A program made the translations under genes and the position numbers. This document shows, piece by piece, positions 37,835 to 48,961 of a stretch of DNA of 64,000 bases (the first letter of the stretch is position 1; the number at the start of each line of letters is the position of its first letter). Source of the DNA: an uncultured Mycobacteriaceae bacterium (GTDB lineage: Bacteria > Actinomycetota > Actinomycetes > Mycobacteriales > Mycobacteriaceae); NCBI GenBank assembly GCA_902826815.1, contig CADEGF010000003.1, positions 155,110 to 219,109 on the forward strand, given 5' to 3'. The notes under the pieces were generated by a model that saw only the letters and a list, made by a program, of their open reading frames with translations, did not search any database and had not been told where the DNA came from.

Positions 37835-39487
37835 TTAAGCGAGGTTGGACCGACGCGGGTACGCGACCTGCGGATCGGTCAGCGTGTTCACCACCGCGGG
37901 CACGCTCGCCGCGAAGGCACGCTCGAGCGCGGGCCGCAGTTCAGCGGGCGTCGACACCAGCTCGCCATGACCGCCGAGGGCCTCGACCACTTCGTCGTAG
38001 CGGGTTCCCGGTCGTAGTTCGGCGACCACCGAATAGCCGTACAGCATTTCCATCGGGTGCTTCTCCAGTGCCCAGATCCCGTTGTTGCCGATCACCGAGA
38101 CGACGTGAACACCGTGACGCACCAACGTATCCCATTCCATCCCGCTGAAGCCGAACGCGCCGTCACCCTGCAGCAGCACCACCTGCCTGTCCGGATGGGC
38201 CAGTTTGGCGGCCAGCGCGTAGCCGGGCCCCGACCCCAGGCAGCCGAACGGCCCGCTGTCCAGCCATGCGCCTGGCACGTAACTGTCGATCACCCGTCCG
38301 GCGTATGACCCGAAGTCGCCCGCATCGATCACCACGATCGCGTCGCGGTCCAGCAGCGGCTTCAGTTCGGCGTACACCCGCATCGGGTGAAGCGGGCTGC
38401 GGTCGTCGGCAAGCTCCGCCTCCTCGGCTGCGCGGCCCGCGGATTCGACGGCGCGCAGGTCGCCGACCCAGGGTTCGTGAGCGGTCGGTGGCCCGTCGGC
38501 CAGTGCCGAAAGCGTCGCGGTCAGATCGCCGTACAGTTCGGCGGCCACCTCACGGGGATGCGGCCGCTGCGGCACCACACGGTCCGCGACGATCAGCTTG
38601 GTCTGTTCGCCGAACACGCCGCCGAAGCCGAGCCGGAAGTCCATCGGCACGCCGATCACCAACGCAACGTCAGCCTCCTTCAACGCCTTTGACCGCGCGC
38701 GCGAGAAGGCCAACTCGTGGTCGGCGGGCACCGTCCCCCTGGCCATGCCGTTCATCAACACCGGAATGCGCTTCGCCTCGGCAAGCGATAACAGCGCCCC
38801 TTCGGCATGCCCCCACCACACATTGGTGCCTGCCATGATCACCGGCCGCTGCGCGCCCGCGAGGAGGTCGACGGCCACGCCGAGCGCCTCGCCGTTCGCC
38901 TGGGCCGGCTTCGGCAGCGATCCAAGAGCACCTGGATCGCCTGCGTCATCGGCCTCGCCGAACACGTGATCCATCGGGAAGTCGATGAAGGCGACACCGG
39001 TCGGCGTACTCCCGACACCCATCGTCGCCCGCAGCGCATCGTCGACGAGACCGCCCACCGCACTTGCCGACTGCGCGGTCGCGGCGAATCGGGTCAGCGG
39101 CGCGACGAACGGCACGTGATCGATCTCCTGCAGAGAGCCCTGGCCCCACCGCAGCGCGGGTGCGCGGCCACCGAGCACGAGCAGCGGGGACTGGTTCTGC
39201 TGTGCGGCGCCCATCGCGCTCATCCCGTTGGTCACCCCTGGCCCCGCGGTGAGCGCAGCGACTCCCGGCACCCGGGTCACCTTCGACCAGCCCTCGGCCG
39301 CAAAGGCGGCGGTCTGCTCGTGTCTGGTGTCGATCAGCCGGATACCTTCTGCGCGGCAGCCGTCGTAGATGGAGAACAGATGGCCGCCCGAGAGCGTGAA
39401 GATCGTGTCGATACCGCTGGCCCGCAATCGGCGGGCAATCAGGTGTCCGGCGCCGATTTTGTTGAATACGGAAGCATCGTTGCCCAT
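37835..39487 (-). CDS. ilvG: Acetolactate synthase-like TPP enzyme (IlvG)
   Basis: The 550-aa protein has the N-terminal TPP glutamate ([15 protein letters not shown]), a central FAD/Rossmann-like domain, and the C-terminal TPP motif [29 protein letters not shown] near residue 440. It is the orthologue by order of M. tuberculosis Rv1820. It may make acetolactate, but related oxalyl-CoA decarboxylase- or benzoylformate-type enzymes cannot be excluded. The ATG at 39487 lies 6 bases after TATGCT, and only 21 bases separate it from the divergent monooxygenase. Confidence 0.85.
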   Translation of the reverse strand: MGNDASVFNKIGAGHLIARRLRASGIDTIFTLSGGHLFSIYDGCRAEGIRLIDTRHEQTAAFAAEGWSKVTRVPGVAALTAGPGVTNGMSAMGAAQQNQSPLLVLGGRAPALRWGQGSLQEIDHVPFVAPLTRFAATAQSASAVGGLVDDALRATMGVGSTPTGVAFIDFPMDHVFGEADDAGDPGALGSLPKPAQANGEALGVAVDLLAGAQRPVIMAGTNVWWGHAEGALLSLAEAKRIPVLMNGMARGTVPADHELAFSRARSKALKEADVALVIGVPMDFRLGFGGVFGEQTKLIVADRVVPQRPHPREVAAELYGDLTATLSALADGPPTAHEPWVGDLRAVESAGRAAEEAELADDRSPLHPMRVYAELKPLLDRDAIVVIDAGDFGSYAGRVIDSYVPGAWLDSGPFGCLGSGPGYALAAKLAHPDRQVVLLQGDGAFGFSGMEWDTLVRHGVHVVSVIGNNGIWALEKHPMEMLYGYSVVAELRPGTRYDEVVEALGGHGELVSTPAELRPALERAFAASVPAVVNTLTDPQVAYPRRSNLA

Positions 39488-39493
39488 GGCCGC

Positions 39494-39501
39494 AGCATAA
39501 T
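39494..39501. promoter_or_regulatory. Overlapping divergent -10 boxes of ilvG and the FAD monooxygenase
   Basis: AGCATAAT contains CATAAT (39496-39501, plus strand), 7 bases before the ATG at 39509. It also contains TATGCT on the minus strand (39494-39499), 6 bases before the ilvG ATG at 39487. The two polymerase sites cannot be filled together. Confidence 0.55.
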
Positions 39502-39508
39502 CACACTC

Positions 39509-41140
39509 ATGGTTGATACCGACGTGCTGATAGCAGGTGCTGGCCCCATCGGTCTGACGGCGGCGATCGAGCTCGCCCGCCGGGGAGTCGACTTCCGGAT
39601 CGTCGACCCCATTGCCGATCCACCGCAGTATGCCAAAGCTGTTGGTGTGCAACCTCGTACGCTCGAGGTGTTCGAAGGGATGGGGGTGTTGAACCGTATC
39701 CTCGACGCGGCGACCGAGATGTTCGGCCAGATCGTCTACGTGAACGGCGAGAAGGTCGCCGACGTCGAGTTCGCCACGCCAGGCGACATCCCGTTCGGTT
39801 TCATCGCGATCCCCCAGTACGCCACCGAGAGCATCCTTCGGGAGGAACTCGCGATGCACGGCGTGCAGGTCGAGCGCGGACTGCGCGTTACCGGCTTCGA
39901 TCAGGATCCTGACGGCGTAACGGCGACGCTGGACGGCGACGGCGGGCAGCTGACGGTGCGCGCGGGCTATCTCGTCGGCGCCGACGGCGCGCACAGCGTG
40001 ATCCGCAAGACGCTGGGGCTGACGTTCGAGGGGGCGGCGTTCGAGGAGCAGTACATGCTCGGCGATGTCGAGGTGGACTGGTCGCTACCACGGGGTTGGG
40101 CGGTGCGATCCATGCACCAGAGCGAGGGCAACACCGACGACCTCCTGGTGTGCATCCCGCTTCCGGGGCGCGGACGCTACCGGATGTCGATGCTGGTACC
40201 CGATGACCTCGCGTCCGCGCCCGCGGCGGGCAACGACGGCATCGCACACGGCTTCGAGGGTCCGCGCAAACCGGAGTTGCGGCACATCCAGGCGGTGCTG
40301 GACCGGCTGTCCCCCCAACCCGTCACCGCGCGAAATCTGCGGTGGTCCTCGGTGTTTCGCATCAGCCACCGCATCGTCGACTCCTACGGCCGAGGCAGGG
40401 TCTTCGTCGCAGGCGATGCGGCGCACATCCATCCGCCGACCGGCGCACAGGGGATGAACACCGGCATCCAGGATGCGCACAACCTGTCCTGGAAGTTGGC
40501 GCTCGCGTTGGCCGGCGATGCCGCGTCAGGGCTGACGGACAGCTACGACGCCGAGCGGCGGCCTGTCGGCGAGGAGGTCGTCGGCCGCACCGTGCGCAGT
40601 GCGCGCGAAGGCATCGGCGCCGACTCGACCGACCCTGACTTCGTGATCCGTCGCGAGGCGCAGTTGTTGATCCGCTACGACGACAGCCCGATCGTCGCGC
40701 CCGGCGCGGGCGGGCGGGCACCCGACGCGGTCGGTCTGACCCGAGGGGCCGTCACGGGCTCGTTTCGGCTGTTCTCGCTTCTGAATCGGCGGGACCACGC
40801 TTTGTTGCTGTACGCAGGCGACGATGCGACCGCAGACGATGTTGCGTCGTTCGAGCGGGCCGCCGACGCGGCTGTCGCGGCGGCGCGCGGCCGCATCGAG
40901 GTGTACCTGGTCGCCGCGCCGGACGCCGACGTGGACAGCACCGTGTTGCCGCTCATCCGTGACAGCGCGAAGAATTTCGGCCAGACGTACAACGCCGCCG
41001 AGGCGTCGGTGTACGTCGTGCGGCCGGACGGCTATCTCTCCTTCGCGTCCTCACCGGTCGACACCGACGGCCTGGTTGCCCATCTGGCCTCCACCTTCGG
41101 CGCAGGCGTGTCGGCCATGGTGGCACCCGACCTGCGGTAG
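39509..41140 (+). CDS. FAD-dependent aromatic-type monooxygenase
   Basis: The 543-aa flavoprotein monooxygenase (PHBH/MhpA/RdmE type) has FAD motif [21 protein letters not shown], the NAD(P)H-related DG motif [16 protein letters not shown] and the GD motif [27 protein letters not shown] thioredoxin-like C-terminal domain follows. It probably hydroxylates an aromatic or polycyclic compound; the substrate is unknown. No equivalent lies at this point in M. tuberculosis as I recall it. It is divergent from ilvG, and its TAG is part of a TAGCTT box 44 bases before the first BacA-like gene. Confidence 0.85.
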   Translation: MVDTDVLIAGAGPIGLTAAIELARRGVDFRIVDPIADPPQYAKAVGVQPRTLEVFEGMGVLNRILDAATEMFGQIVYVNGEKVADVEFATPGDIPFGFIAIPQYATESILREELAMHGVQVERGLRVTGFDQDPDGVTATLDGDGGQLTVRAGYLVGADGAHSVIRKTLGLTFEGAAFEEQYMLGDVEVDWSLPRGWAVRSMHQSEGNTDDLLVCIPLPGRGRYRMSMLVPDDLASAPAAGNDGIAHGFEGPRKPELRHIQAVLDRLSPQPVTARNLRWSSVFRISHRIVDSYGRGRVFVAGDAAHIHPPTGAQGMNTGIQDAHNLSWKLALALAGDAASGLTDSYDAERRPVGEEVVGRTVRSAREGIGADSTDPDFVIRREAQLLIRYDDSPIVAPGAGGRAPDAVGLTRGAVTGSFRLFSLLNRRDHALLLYAGDDATADDVASFERAADAAVAAARGRIEVYLVAAPDADVDSTVLPLIRDSAKNFGQTYNAAEASVYVVRPDGYLSFASSPVDTDGLVAHLASTFGAGVSAMVAPDLR

Positions 41141-41183
41141 CTTCGCCGCAGGCCGACTCCGGCGGGAGGGAGGTGTCGCGCGG

Positions 41184-43094
41184 GTGGACACCGGCACGTT
41201 CAGGTCATCGATCGACTGGGGCCATGAACTCGTCAACTCCTCCGTATGGGTGCTTGTGGCGTTTGTCGTCGCCGCGCCCTGCCTGATCGCGGCGCTCGTG
41301 CTGATCGGCCGGACCACCGAATGGGGCCGCCAGTTCTGGCGAATCACCGGGCCGTACTTCGTGGGCAGAGACAGCCTGGTGGTGTGGGGCATGTTGGCGT
41401 TGCTGCTGTTGTCGACGATCATCGCGGTCCGCATCACCGTGTTGATCAGCTACTACACCAACGACGTCTTCACCTCATTGCAGGTCGCGCTTCAGGGAAT
41501 GGCCTCCGGCAGAAGCGATGTCACCGATTCGGGCATCCACGGGTTCTGGGTGACGATCGGGATCTTCCTCATCCTCGCTGTGGTGCACGTCATCCTCAAC
41601 CTGGCCGATATGTACCTGACGCAGCGCTTCATCATGCGATGGCGGATTTGGCTGAGCGCCAGGCTGATCGACGACTGGCTCGGCGACTTCGCCTACTACC
41701 GGCGCCAGTTCTTCCGTCGTCCCAACGACAACCCCGACCAACGGATCCAGCAGGACATCGACATCTTCACCACCGGTGTCGGCGGTCAGCCGAACAACCC
41801 GGCCTACGGGTCGAGCACCACGTTGTTGTTCGGCGCGGTGGCCGCCGTGCTGTCGGTGATCGCATTCGGCGCGATTCTCTGGCAGCTGTCGGGGGCCCTG
41901 ACGCTCGGCGGGTTCACGCTGTCCCGCGCGCTGTTCTGGATCGTCATCGCCTACGTGCTGGCCGCGACCGTCATCGCCTTCGTCATCGGCAGACCCCTGA
42001 TCCAGTTGAGCTATCTCAACGAGCTGCGCAACGCAGGCTTCCGCTACGCATTGGTGCGGGTGCGGGACGCCAGCGCCGCCATCGGCCTGTACCGGGGCGA
42101 GGACGTGGAACGGCGACTGCTCGGCGGCCGACTGTCCGAGGTGATGACGAACTACGGCGACTGGCTCAACCGCATGGTGCGGTTCACCGGCTGGAACCTG
42201 ACGGTGAGCCAGGCGATCAACCCGCTGCCGTACGTCGTTCAGGCGCCACGACTCTTCGCGGGCAACATCTCTTTCGGTGACGTCATTCAGTCGGCGACGG
42301 CGTTCGTCACCATCCACAACGCGCTGTCGTTCTTCCGGGAGGCCTACGACGAGTTCGCGAGCTACCGCGCTGCGGTGATCCGCCTCGACGGGTTGGTCGA
42401 GGAGAACGCCCGCGCCCGCAAGTTCAGCCAGGTGACCACTGCCAGCACCGCCGACGGTTCCCTCTCGGTCGCAGGGGTCGAGGTGCGAACTCCCGACGGC
42501 GCGAATCTCATTCGGGCACTTGACTTCAGCCTCGAGCCAGGTGACACGCTGCTGGTGAGCGGGCCGTCCGGAATCGGCAAGACCGTGCTGATGCAGAGCC
42601 TCGCCGGGCTCTGGCCATTCGTGTCGGGAAGCGTTCGGTTACCCGCGGGCAGGCAGGCCGCGATGTTCGTGCCTCAGCTGCCCTATCTCCCCCTTGGCGA
42701 CCTGCGGGCCGTCGCGTCCTATCCCAACGAGGAGGGCGCGATCGACGACAGGGAGATTCAGCAGGCCCTGGTCAAGGTTGCCCTTCCCCACCTGGCTATC
42801 CGGCTCAACGACGTCGGCGACTGGGGAAAGGTGTTGTCGGTCGGCGAGCAACAGCGCATCGCCTTCGCTCGGATTCTGCTCACAAAGCCGCGGGCGGTGT
42901 TCCTCGACGAGTCGACGTCGGCGCTGGACGAAGGTCTCGAGCTGACGCTCTACGAGCTGATCCGGGTAGAACTGCCTGAGATGATTTTGGTCAGCGTGAG
43001 CCATCGGGCCACCGTGGAACAGTTCCACGCCCGCCAACTCGGGCTCGTCGGTGGCGGCGAGTGGCGACTGGACACGCTGACCACCGGCAGTTGA
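41184..43094 (+). CDS. SbmA/BacA-like ABC transporter (membrane and ATPase fused), copy A
   Basis: The 636-aa half-transporter has an N-terminal SbmA/BacA-type membrane domain. It starts DTGTFRSSIDWGHELV, then [26 protein letters not shown] and FRYALVRVRDA. The C-terminal ATPase has Walker A GPSGIGKT near residue 460, signature [15 protein letters not shown] and Walker [16 protein letters not shown]. tuberculosis has a single such protein, Rv1819c, which imports vitamin B12 and hydrophilic antimicrobials such as bleomycin. Here it is the first of three tandem copies. GGGAGG-rich sequence precedes the GTG, and TAGCTT at 41138-41143 is a likely -10. Confidence 0.9.
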   Translation: MDTGTFRSSIDWGHELVNSSVWVLVAFVVAAPCLIAALVLIGRTTEWGRQFWRITGPYFVGRDSLVVWGMLALLLLSTIIAVRITVLISYYTNDVFTSLQVALQGMASGRSDVTDSGIHGFWVTIGIFLILAVVHVILNLADMYLTQRFIMRWRIWLSARLIDDWLGDFAYYRRQFFRRPNDNPDQRIQQDIDIFTTGVGGQPNNPAYGSSTTLLFGAVAAVLSVIAFGAILWQLSGALTLGGFTLSRALFWIVIAYVLAATVIAFVIGRPLIQLSYLNELRNAGFRYALVRVRDASAAIGLYRGEDVERRLLGGRLSEVMTNYGDWLNRMVRFTGWNLTVSQAINPLPYVVQAPRLFAGNISFGDVIQSATAFVTIHNALSFFREAYDEFASYRAAVIRLDGLVEENARARKFSQVTTASTADGSLSVAGVEVRTPDGANLIRALDFSLEPGDTLLVSGPSGIGKTVLMQSLAGLWPFVSGSVRLPAGRQAAMFVPQLPYLPLGDLRAVASYPNEEGAIDDREIQQALVKVALPHLAIRLNDVGDWGKVLSVGEQQRIAFARILLTKPRAVFLDESTSALDEGLELTLYELIRVELPEMILVSVSHRATVEQFHARQLGLVGGGEWRLDTLTTGS

Positions 43095-43127
43095 GACGTC
43101 CGCAACGCTGGCTGAAGCTTGTCGGGG

Positions 43128-43133
43128 TACCTT
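43128..43133 (+). promoter_or_regulatory. -10 box of BacA-like copy B (leaderless type)
   Basis: GGGGTACCTTGCCGGA abuts the ATG at 43140, with TACCTT ending 6 bases before it. The same element recurs before copy C. Confidence 0.5.
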
Positions 43134-43139
43134 GCCGGA

Positions 43140-45074
43140 ATGGAATCGGAAATGTGGACTCCGACCCTCGACTGGGGTAGTGAGCTCTGGGTATCGCTGG
43201 TCTGGCTCGGGAAGGCCTGGGCCATCGCTGCAGTGGCCACCTTGGTCTTCGGCGTCCTCATTGCCCGCTCCACCATGTGGGGACGCCAATTCTGGCGGAT
43301 AACCGGTGCTTACTTCTCCGGCGCCGAAAGCGTGAAGGTCTGGCTGTGGCTCGGCGTGATTCTGTTCGTCGTGATGCTTGGTGTGCGCGTCGACGTGCTA
43401 CTCAGCTACTACAGCAACGACATGTCGAACGCTTTCCAGGCCGTCGCAGGGGGGCTAAGCACCAACAACGACGCGCTCAAGGAATCGGGGAAGCACGGCT
43501 TCTACTTCTCGATGGTGACCTTCTCCATCCTGGCCACCCTCTTCATCGGGCAATTGTTGGTCGACATGTTCTTGGTGCAGCGCTTCTGCCTCGCGTGGCG
43601 GGCCTGGTTGACCGACCAACTCACCGGCGATTGGCTCACCGGCAAGGCGTACTACCGGTCCCGCTTCATCGATGACAAGATCGACAACCCCGATCAGCGC
43701 ATCCAAGGCGATATCGACATCTTCACCGCCAACAACGGGCCGTTGCCCAACGTTCCGTACTACTCCTCGCAGAACACTCTGCTGTTCGGCGCGATCAGCG
43801 CGGTGGCGTCGATCCTCTCGTTCACCGCGATCCTGTGGGGCCTTTCCGGGCCGATGACCCTGCCGGTGATCCACTACGAGCTTCCGCGAGCGATGTTTTG
43901 GATCGGCATCGTGTTCGTGCTCTTCGCATCGGTTATCGCGTTCTGGATCGGCAGGCCGATCATCTGGCTGTCGTTCCGCAACGAGAAGTACAACGCGGCT
44001 TTCCGCTATGCCCTTGTGCGGCTGCGCGACTCGTCTGAAGCCGTCGCCTTCTACCGCGGCGAGATCGCCGAGCGTACCGGCCTGCGCAGGATGTTCTCCG
44101 CGGTCGTCGACAACTACAAGCGCTATGTGCTCAGGTCGCTGGGTTTCAACGGGTGGAACTGGTCAATGGGTCAGCTGATCGTGCCGCTGCCCTACCTGCT
44201 GCAGTTCCCGCGGTTCTACAGCGGTGAAATCATGCTCGGCGCGATGTCGCAGTCCGCATCGGCATTCGGATCGATTCAAAGCGGGCTGTCGTGGTTCCGC
44301 AACGCCTACGACCTGTTCGCCGGCTACCGTGCCGCGATCATCCGACTCCACGGCCTGGTCACCGCCAATGAAGAGGGCAGGGCCCTGCCGGAGATCACCA
44401 CATCCCCATGCGTCGACGGCACCGTTGAACTCACCGACGTCGAGGTCCGCACTCCGGACGGCAAGCAGCTCATCAACCCGCTCGACCTGCGCCTCGAGGT
44501 CGGCGACACCATGGTCGTCACCGGACAGTCGGGAGTCGGCAAGACGACATTGCTGCGCAGCCTGGCCGAGTTGTGGCCGTTCACATCCGGCACGTTGACG
44601 CGGCCATGCGGGCCGAACGAGACGATGTTCCTGTCGCAGATGCCCTATGTGCCACTCGGTGATCTGCGCGCCGTGGTGACCTACCCGAACGAGGAAGATT
44701 CCATCGACGACGAAACGCTCAAGCGCACGCTCGAGAAGGTGGCGCTCCCGCATCTCATCCCGCGGCTCGACGAGGTGTTGGACTGGGCAAAGGTGCTCTC
44801 CCCCGGTGAACAGCAGCGGATTGCGTTCGCTCGCATCCTGCTGACCAAACCGAAGGCGGCCTTCCTCGACGAGTCCACGTCGGCACTCGACGAGGGCTTG
44901 GAATACCTGCTCTACAACCTGGTGCGCACGGAACTCCCGGACACCATCCTGGTGAGCGTCAGCCACCGCAAGACCGTCGAGCAGCACCACACGCACGAAC
45001 TGGTGCTGCTCGGTGAAGGCGAGTGGCGTTTCGGCCGGGTCGAGGGCCGCGAACCAGAACCCGCGCCGGTGTGA
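43140..45074 (+). CDS. SbmA/BacA-like ABC transporter, copy B
   Basis: The 644-aa paralogue starts [16 protein letters not shown]. Its membrane domain contains [27 protein letters not shown] and [15 protein letters not shown]. Its ATPase domain has Walker [10 protein letters not shown] near residue 464, [15 protein letters not shown] and [14 protein letters not shown]. Compared with copies A and C, the segment after DIDIFT is [16 protein letters not shown], so the central loop differs, possibly in the cargo path. It lies 45 bases after copy A and has its own promoter-like box. Confidence 0.9.
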   Translation: MESEMWTPTLDWGSELWVSLVWLGKAWAIAAVATLVFGVLIARSTMWGRQFWRITGAYFSGAESVKVWLWLGVILFVVMLGVRVDVLLSYYSNDMSNAFQAVAGGLSTNNDALKESGKHGFYFSMVTFSILATLFIGQLLVDMFLVQRFCLAWRAWLTDQLTGDWLTGKAYYRSRFIDDKIDNPDQRIQGDIDIFTANNGPLPNVPYYSSQNTLLFGAISAVASILSFTAILWGLSGPMTLPVIHYELPRAMFWIGIVFVLFASVIAFWIGRPIIWLSFRNEKYNAAFRYALVRLRDSSEAVAFYRGEIAERTGLRRMFSAVVDNYKRYVLRSLGFNGWNWSMGQLIVPLPYLLQFPRFYSGEIMLGAMSQSASAFGSIQSGLSWFRNAYDLFAGYRAAIIRLHGLVTANEEGRALPEITTSPCVDGTVELTDVEVRTPDGKQLINPLDLRLEVGDTMVVTGQSGVGKTTLLRSLAELWPFTSGTLTRPCGPNETMFLSQMPYVPLGDLRAVVTYPNEEDSIDDETLKRTLEKVALPHLIPRLDEVLDWAKVLSPGEQQRIAFARILLTKPKAAFLDESTSALDEGLEYLLYNLVRTELPDTILVSVSHRKTVEQHHTHELVLLGEGEWRFGRVEGREPEPAPV

Positions 45075-45085
45075 CGATGCCGGGG

Positions 45086-45091
45086 TAGCTT
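45086..45091 (+). promoter_or_regulatory. -10 box of BacA-like copy C (leaderless type)
   Basis: GGGGTAGCTTCCCGGC abuts the ATG at 45098, with TAGCTT ending 6 bases before it. It matches the element before copy B at most positions. Confidence 0.5.
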
Positions 45092-45097
45092 CCCGGC

Positions 45098-46972
45098 ATG
45101 GAAACGTTCACGCCGTCCCTCGACTGGGGCGACGAGCTCATCGCATCCGGATTGTGGGTGGCGAAAGCCTGGGTGTTCGCCGCGATCGGCATGGTGGTCG
45201 TCTGCGTGCTGCTGGCGCGCTACACCACGTGGGGCAGGCAGTTCTGGCGCGTCACGGGCGACTACTTCACCGGACGCGATAGCGCCCCGGTATGGGGACT
45301 GTTGAGTGTGCTGCTCTTGCTGGTGATGATCGACGTCCGCATCGTCGTACTGTTCACCTATCAGTCGAACGACCAGTTCTCGGCGATGCAGGCTGCCTTC
45401 GAGGGCGAAGGAGCCGCCAAAGACGCTGCGATACATGGCTTCTGGGTGGCGTTACTGATACTGGCCGCGTTGGTCGTGGCCAAGATCGCGCGTACTCTGC
45501 TCGACACCTATCTGATGCAGCGCTTCATCATCCGGTGGCGGGTCTGGCTCACCCATCGGCTGACCGGCGACTGGTTGGACCGTGACGCTTACTATCGCGG
45601 GCGGTTCATCGATCAGCCGATCGACAACTCGGACCAGCGTATCCAGCAGGACATCGACATCTTCACCACCGGCACCGGGCCGGAGACGAACACACCGACC
45701 GTCGGCACAGCCCAGACCTTGTTGTTCGGAACGGTTTTCGCGATCGTATCGACGGTCGAATTCACCCCGATCCTGTGGGGGCTTTCTGGCCCGTTGACGC
45801 TCTTCGGAGTCACGCTGCCCAAAGCGCTGTTCTGGATCGCGCTGCTGTACGTCTTCCTGACGACGGTCGTCGCTTTCTGGATCGGCCGCCCGTTGATCGG
45901 CTTGTCGTTTCGCAACGAGCTCACCAACGCGGCGTTCCGGTACGCGCTCGTGCGCCTGCGCGACGCAGGCGAGGCCGTCGGTCTCTATCGTGGCGAGCGC
46001 GCCGAACGCGGTGAGTTGATGAGACGGTTCGCGGCGATCATCGCCAACTACCGGGCATTCGTCCGGCGGAGCATCGCCTTCCTCGGCTGGAACAGGTCGA
46101 TGAACGAGATCGTCGACCCGCTGCCGACGATCATCCAGGCGCCTCGGCTGTTCGCGGGCGAGATCCAGTTCGGCGACGTCACCCAGTCGTCGAGCGCATT
46201 CAACCAACTGCAGGGTTCGTTGTCGTTCTTCCGCGCCGTCTACGACGCCTTCGCCGGCTACCGGGCCGCGATCATCCGCCTTCACGGGCTGGTGATCGCC
46301 AACGAAACATCCAGGGAACTACCCTCTTTGACCGCGATAGCGAGCTCCGACGGATCGCTTCACCTCGACAACGTGGAGGTGCGGACGCCGGCGGGCAGGC
46401 GGCTCATCGACCCACTCGACGTCCGGCTCGAACCCGGCGAATCGATGGTGATCAGCGGAACGTCGGGCAGCGGTAAGACCACCCTTCTTCGCAGCCTGGC
46501 CCAGCTATGGCCGTTCACATCGGGAACATTGCGTCAGCCGCAGGACGACACCATGTTCCTGTCCCAGCTCCCCTACATGCCGTTGGGTGACCTTCGAACC
46601 GCGGTCACCTATCCCGCTGACTCCGGCGCATATCCCGACGACGCGGCCCGGTCCGCCCTGGAGACCGTATCCCTCGGTCACCTCGGCAGCCGCCTCGACG
46701 AGGTCGCCGATTGGGCGAAAGTGTTGTCGCCGGGTGAGCAGCAGCGGATCGCTTTCGCTCGCGTGCTGCTGGCTGAGCCGAAGGCGATCTTCCTCGACGA
46801 GGCGACGTCGGCGCTCGACGAGGGGCAGGAGTTCGCGCTCTATCGCGCGTTGCGCACCCGGCTGCCGGACTGCATCGTGGTCAGCGTCAGCCACCGACCC
46901 ACCCTGGACCAGCATCACGACCGCCGCCTTGAACTGCTCGGTGACGGGGCGTGGCGGCTGGAGTCTGTCTAG
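45098..46972 (+). CDS. SbmA/BacA-like ABC transporter, copy C
   Basis: The 624-aa paralogue starts [15 protein letters not shown]. It has the same membrane hallmarks ([48 protein letters not shown]) and ATPase motifs (GTSGSGKTT near residue 457, [29 protein letters not shown]). It is the shortest copy, missing a few residues in the loop before the central helices. Its TAG overlaps the stop of the convergent flavoprotein. Dimers may be homo- or heteromeric between copies (inference). Confidence 0.9.
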   Translation: METFTPSLDWGDELIASGLWVAKAWVFAAIGMVVVCVLLARYTTWGRQFWRVTGDYFTGRDSAPVWGLLSVLLLLVMIDVRIVVLFTYQSNDQFSAMQAAFEGEGAAKDAAIHGFWVALLILAALVVAKIARTLLDTYLMQRFIIRWRVWLTHRLTGDWLDRDAYYRGRFIDQPIDNSDQRIQQDIDIFTTGTGPETNTPTVGTAQTLLFGTVFAIVSTVEFTPILWGLSGPLTLFGVTLPKALFWIALLYVFLTTVVAFWIGRPLIGLSFRNELTNAAFRYALVRLRDAGEAVGLYRGERAERGELMRRFAAIIANYRAFVRRSIAFLGWNRSMNEIVDPLPTIIQAPRLFAGEIQFGDVTQSSSAFNQLQGSLSFFRAVYDAFAGYRAAIIRLHGLVIANETSRELPSLTAIASSDGSLHLDNVEVRTPAGRRLIDPLDVRLEPGESMVISGTSGSGKTTLLRSLAQLWPFTSGTLRQPQDDTMFLSQLPYMPLGDLRTAVTYPADSGAYPDDAARSALETVSLGHLGSRLDEVADWAKVLSPGEQQRIAFARVLLAEPKAIFLDEATSALDEGQEFALYRALRTRLPDCIVVSVSHRPTLDQHHDRRLELLGDGAWRLESV

Positions 46973-48459
46973 GCCTGCGCCGCGCGGGTCCCGGCGCGGC
47001 GACCGAAGAAGGAGCCCTCGCCGAGCTGGGTGCCGCTGGAGTACCCCTTGCCATCCTGGGCGATGTTGGACGCACAGGCACCCGCTGCGTACAGACCGGG
47101 AATCACATTTCCGTCATCCCGCAGGACCTCGCCGTCGATCGTCACGGCCAGCCCGCCCATGGTGAAGCCCGAGTACATCGCGACGCCCAGCGAGAGGTTG
47201 AACGCCGCCCACGGTCCCTTCGTCTGTGGCGCAACGTATTCCGGCTGCTTGTGGAAGTCGGGGTCCTCCCCTTTGGCCGCGTGTTCGTTGTACCGGTCGA
47301 GTGTCTCGACGAGATTGCCTTCGGGAATTCCCAGTGCGGCTTCCATCTCCTCGACGGTTTCCCAGCCGTCGATGAACCGGATCAGCGGCATCTCGGGCAT
47401 CTGTATGTGTTCTTCGTCGACGATGAGGTACGCGACCTGTTCGGGTTGCTCGAGCACGAAAGCCGACGTGCGGGAGTGGTAGGAATCCTCGGTCACGAAC
47501 CGCTTGCCGTCCTTGTTGACGATGATCCCGGTGAGCAGGATCTGCGGTGGGTAGGCGGCGGCGGTGATGAACAGCTGATCGAGGTTCTGCGCGACGCCGC
47601 CCGCGGAGACACCCAACCGGATGCCGAGGCCGTCGTCGTTGGGGTTGCCAAGAATGTAGGGCTCGACGACGCCGTGGTGCTTGGTGCGCCGCTTCTGCCC
47701 GAGCGCAGGCGTGTGCTCGGCGACCATCTCAGGGTTCATCGCGAACCCGCCTGCCGCGATGATGACCGACTTCGCCTTGACCGCACCGGTTTCGGTGAAG
47801 TGTTTCCAACCGACGCCGACGACTCGATTTTCCTGGCTACCGTCCTCGACGACGAGGTTCGTCACGCCGGTCTCGTAGCGGATTTGCACTCCGAGTTCGT
47901 AGGCGCGCTTGAGCAGGAGGTCGATGACCATCGCGGCACCGCCGAGCTCACCCGGTACCGGCACCGAATGGCCGCGTGGTGCGGGCTTCGCCTTCTCGGT
48001 GAACGGATACACCTTCTCGTTGCCCGTGTACGACAGGCCCTCGGTGCCGGGTGGAACGACGATCTTGCCGGGGTAGAAGGTGCGCTCGAACTGAAAGCCC
48101 AAGTCCTCCAGCCAGTTGAAGTGCTCGACGCTGCCGTCGCAGTAGGCCCGGATCTTCTCGTGGTCCGGGTCGGGTGACACCGCGACGAGGTAGGAGTACA
48201 TTTCCTCGGCGCTGTCGTCGTGACCGGTCGCCTGCTGCACCGCGGTACCGCCGCCGAGATAGAAGTGGCCACCCGCCATCGCGCTCGTGCCGCCCGCCGC
48301 GGCGGCCTTCTCCAACACCAGGACCCGCGCGCCCGCCGCAGCAGCGCTGACCGCCGCTGCGCCGCCGGAGATGCCGAAGCCGATCACCACGACGTCGACG
48401 TCGTCGGACCAGCTCGTCACGTCGGCGGCGTCGACGGTCTCCGGGATCTGAGTGCTCAC
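46969..48459 (-). CDS. FAD-binding flavoprotein (fumarate reductase/KstD-like, Rv1817-like)
   Basis: This 496-aa protein has FAD motif [31 protein letters not shown] and [19 protein letters not shown]-terminal FAD segment follows ([32 protein letters not shown]). The family includes 3-ketosteroid-delta1-dehydrogenases and fumarate reductases. Rv1817 of M. tuberculosis holds this place next to Rv1819c. The GTG start overlaps the VOC stop (GTGA), and both sit behind a KstR-type operator, so a steroid substrate is likely but unproven. Confidence 0.85.
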   Translation of the reverse strand: MSTQIPETVDAADVTSWSDDVDVVVIGFGISGGAAAVSAAAAGARVLVLEKAAAAGGTSAMAGGHFYLGGGTAVQQATGHDDSAEEMYSYLVAVSPDPDHEKIRAYCDGSVEHFNWLEDLGFQFERTFYPGKIVVPPGTEGLSYTGNEKVYPFTEKAKPAPRGHSVPVPGELGGAAMVIDLLLKRAYELGVQIRYETGVTNLVVEDGSQENRVVGVGWKHFTETGAVKAKSVIIAAGGFAMNPEMVAEHTPALGQKRRTKHHGVVEPYILGNPNDDGLGIRLGVSAGGVAQNLDQLFITAAAYPPQILLTGIIVNKDGKRFVTEDSYHSRTSAFVLEQPEQVAYLIVDEEHIQMPEMPLIRFIDGWETVEEMEAALGIPEGNLVETLDRYNEHAAKGEDPDFHKQPEYVAPQTKGPWAAFNLSLGVAMYSGFTMGGLAVTIDGEVLRDDGNVIPGLYAAGACASNIAQDGKGYSSGTQLGEGSFFGRRAGTRAAQA

Positions 48460-48926
48460 TGCTGCTCCTGCTTCACGTAATCGAAGAACGCCCGGATTTC
48501 GGGCGGGATGTGCGCGATCTCTATGTACGGCACGCCCGCCGACTCGGCGCTGACGTACGCGAACTCCATTCCACCCGGCATCGTTCCGCGCTGCACCACC
48601 TCCGCGGCGCCCACCGCGGCGTCGACGTCGTCGGCCTCCACGCAGATGTGGTGCAGTCCAGGGCCCGCACGGTCGAGGAACTCGCTGTAGACGCTCTCGC
48701 CCGTCACAGGCGCGATCAACTCGAGTTGGGTGTCCCCGGCGTAGCTGAACGAGATGTGGGCGACGAAATCCGCCGGGCGCCCGCGGTAGGTGCAGGTGTC
48801 AGGGCCGAAGTGAACGTCGGGAACGCGGACCCACTTCTTGGCGCCCAACAGCGTGGTCAGGGCGCTTTCGGTGGCGTCGAGATCCGTCGTCACCCACGCG
48901 ATCTGGACAGGTGTCTGGTCATGCAT
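48456..48926 (-). CDS. VOC-family (glyoxalase/dioxygenase-fold) protein
   Basis: The 156-aa protein has the paired beta-alpha-beta-beta-beta modules of vicinal oxygen chelate proteins (QIAWVTTDLDATESALTTLLGAKKW, then GPGLHHICVEADDVDAAV and PYIEIAHIPPEIRAFFDYV). Metal ligands are probably H and E in LHHICVE and YIEI. Such proteins act as epimerases, dioxygenases or isomerases. It is coupled to the flavoprotein by a GTGA overlap. Upstream on its own strand are TATCCT (8 bases before the ATG) and the KstR-type palindrome. Confidence 0.8.
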   Translation of the reverse strand: MHDQTPVQIAWVTTDLDATESALTTLLGAKKWVRVPDVHFGPDTCTYRGRPADFVAHISFSYAGDTQLELIAPVTGESVYSEFLDRAGPGLHHICVEADDVDAAVGAAEVVQRGTMPGGMEFAYVSAESAGVPYIEIAHIPPEIRAFFDYVKQEQQ

Positions 48927-48961
48927 CGCACACGAGGATATCTCTGGCATGCGCGGCTGGC

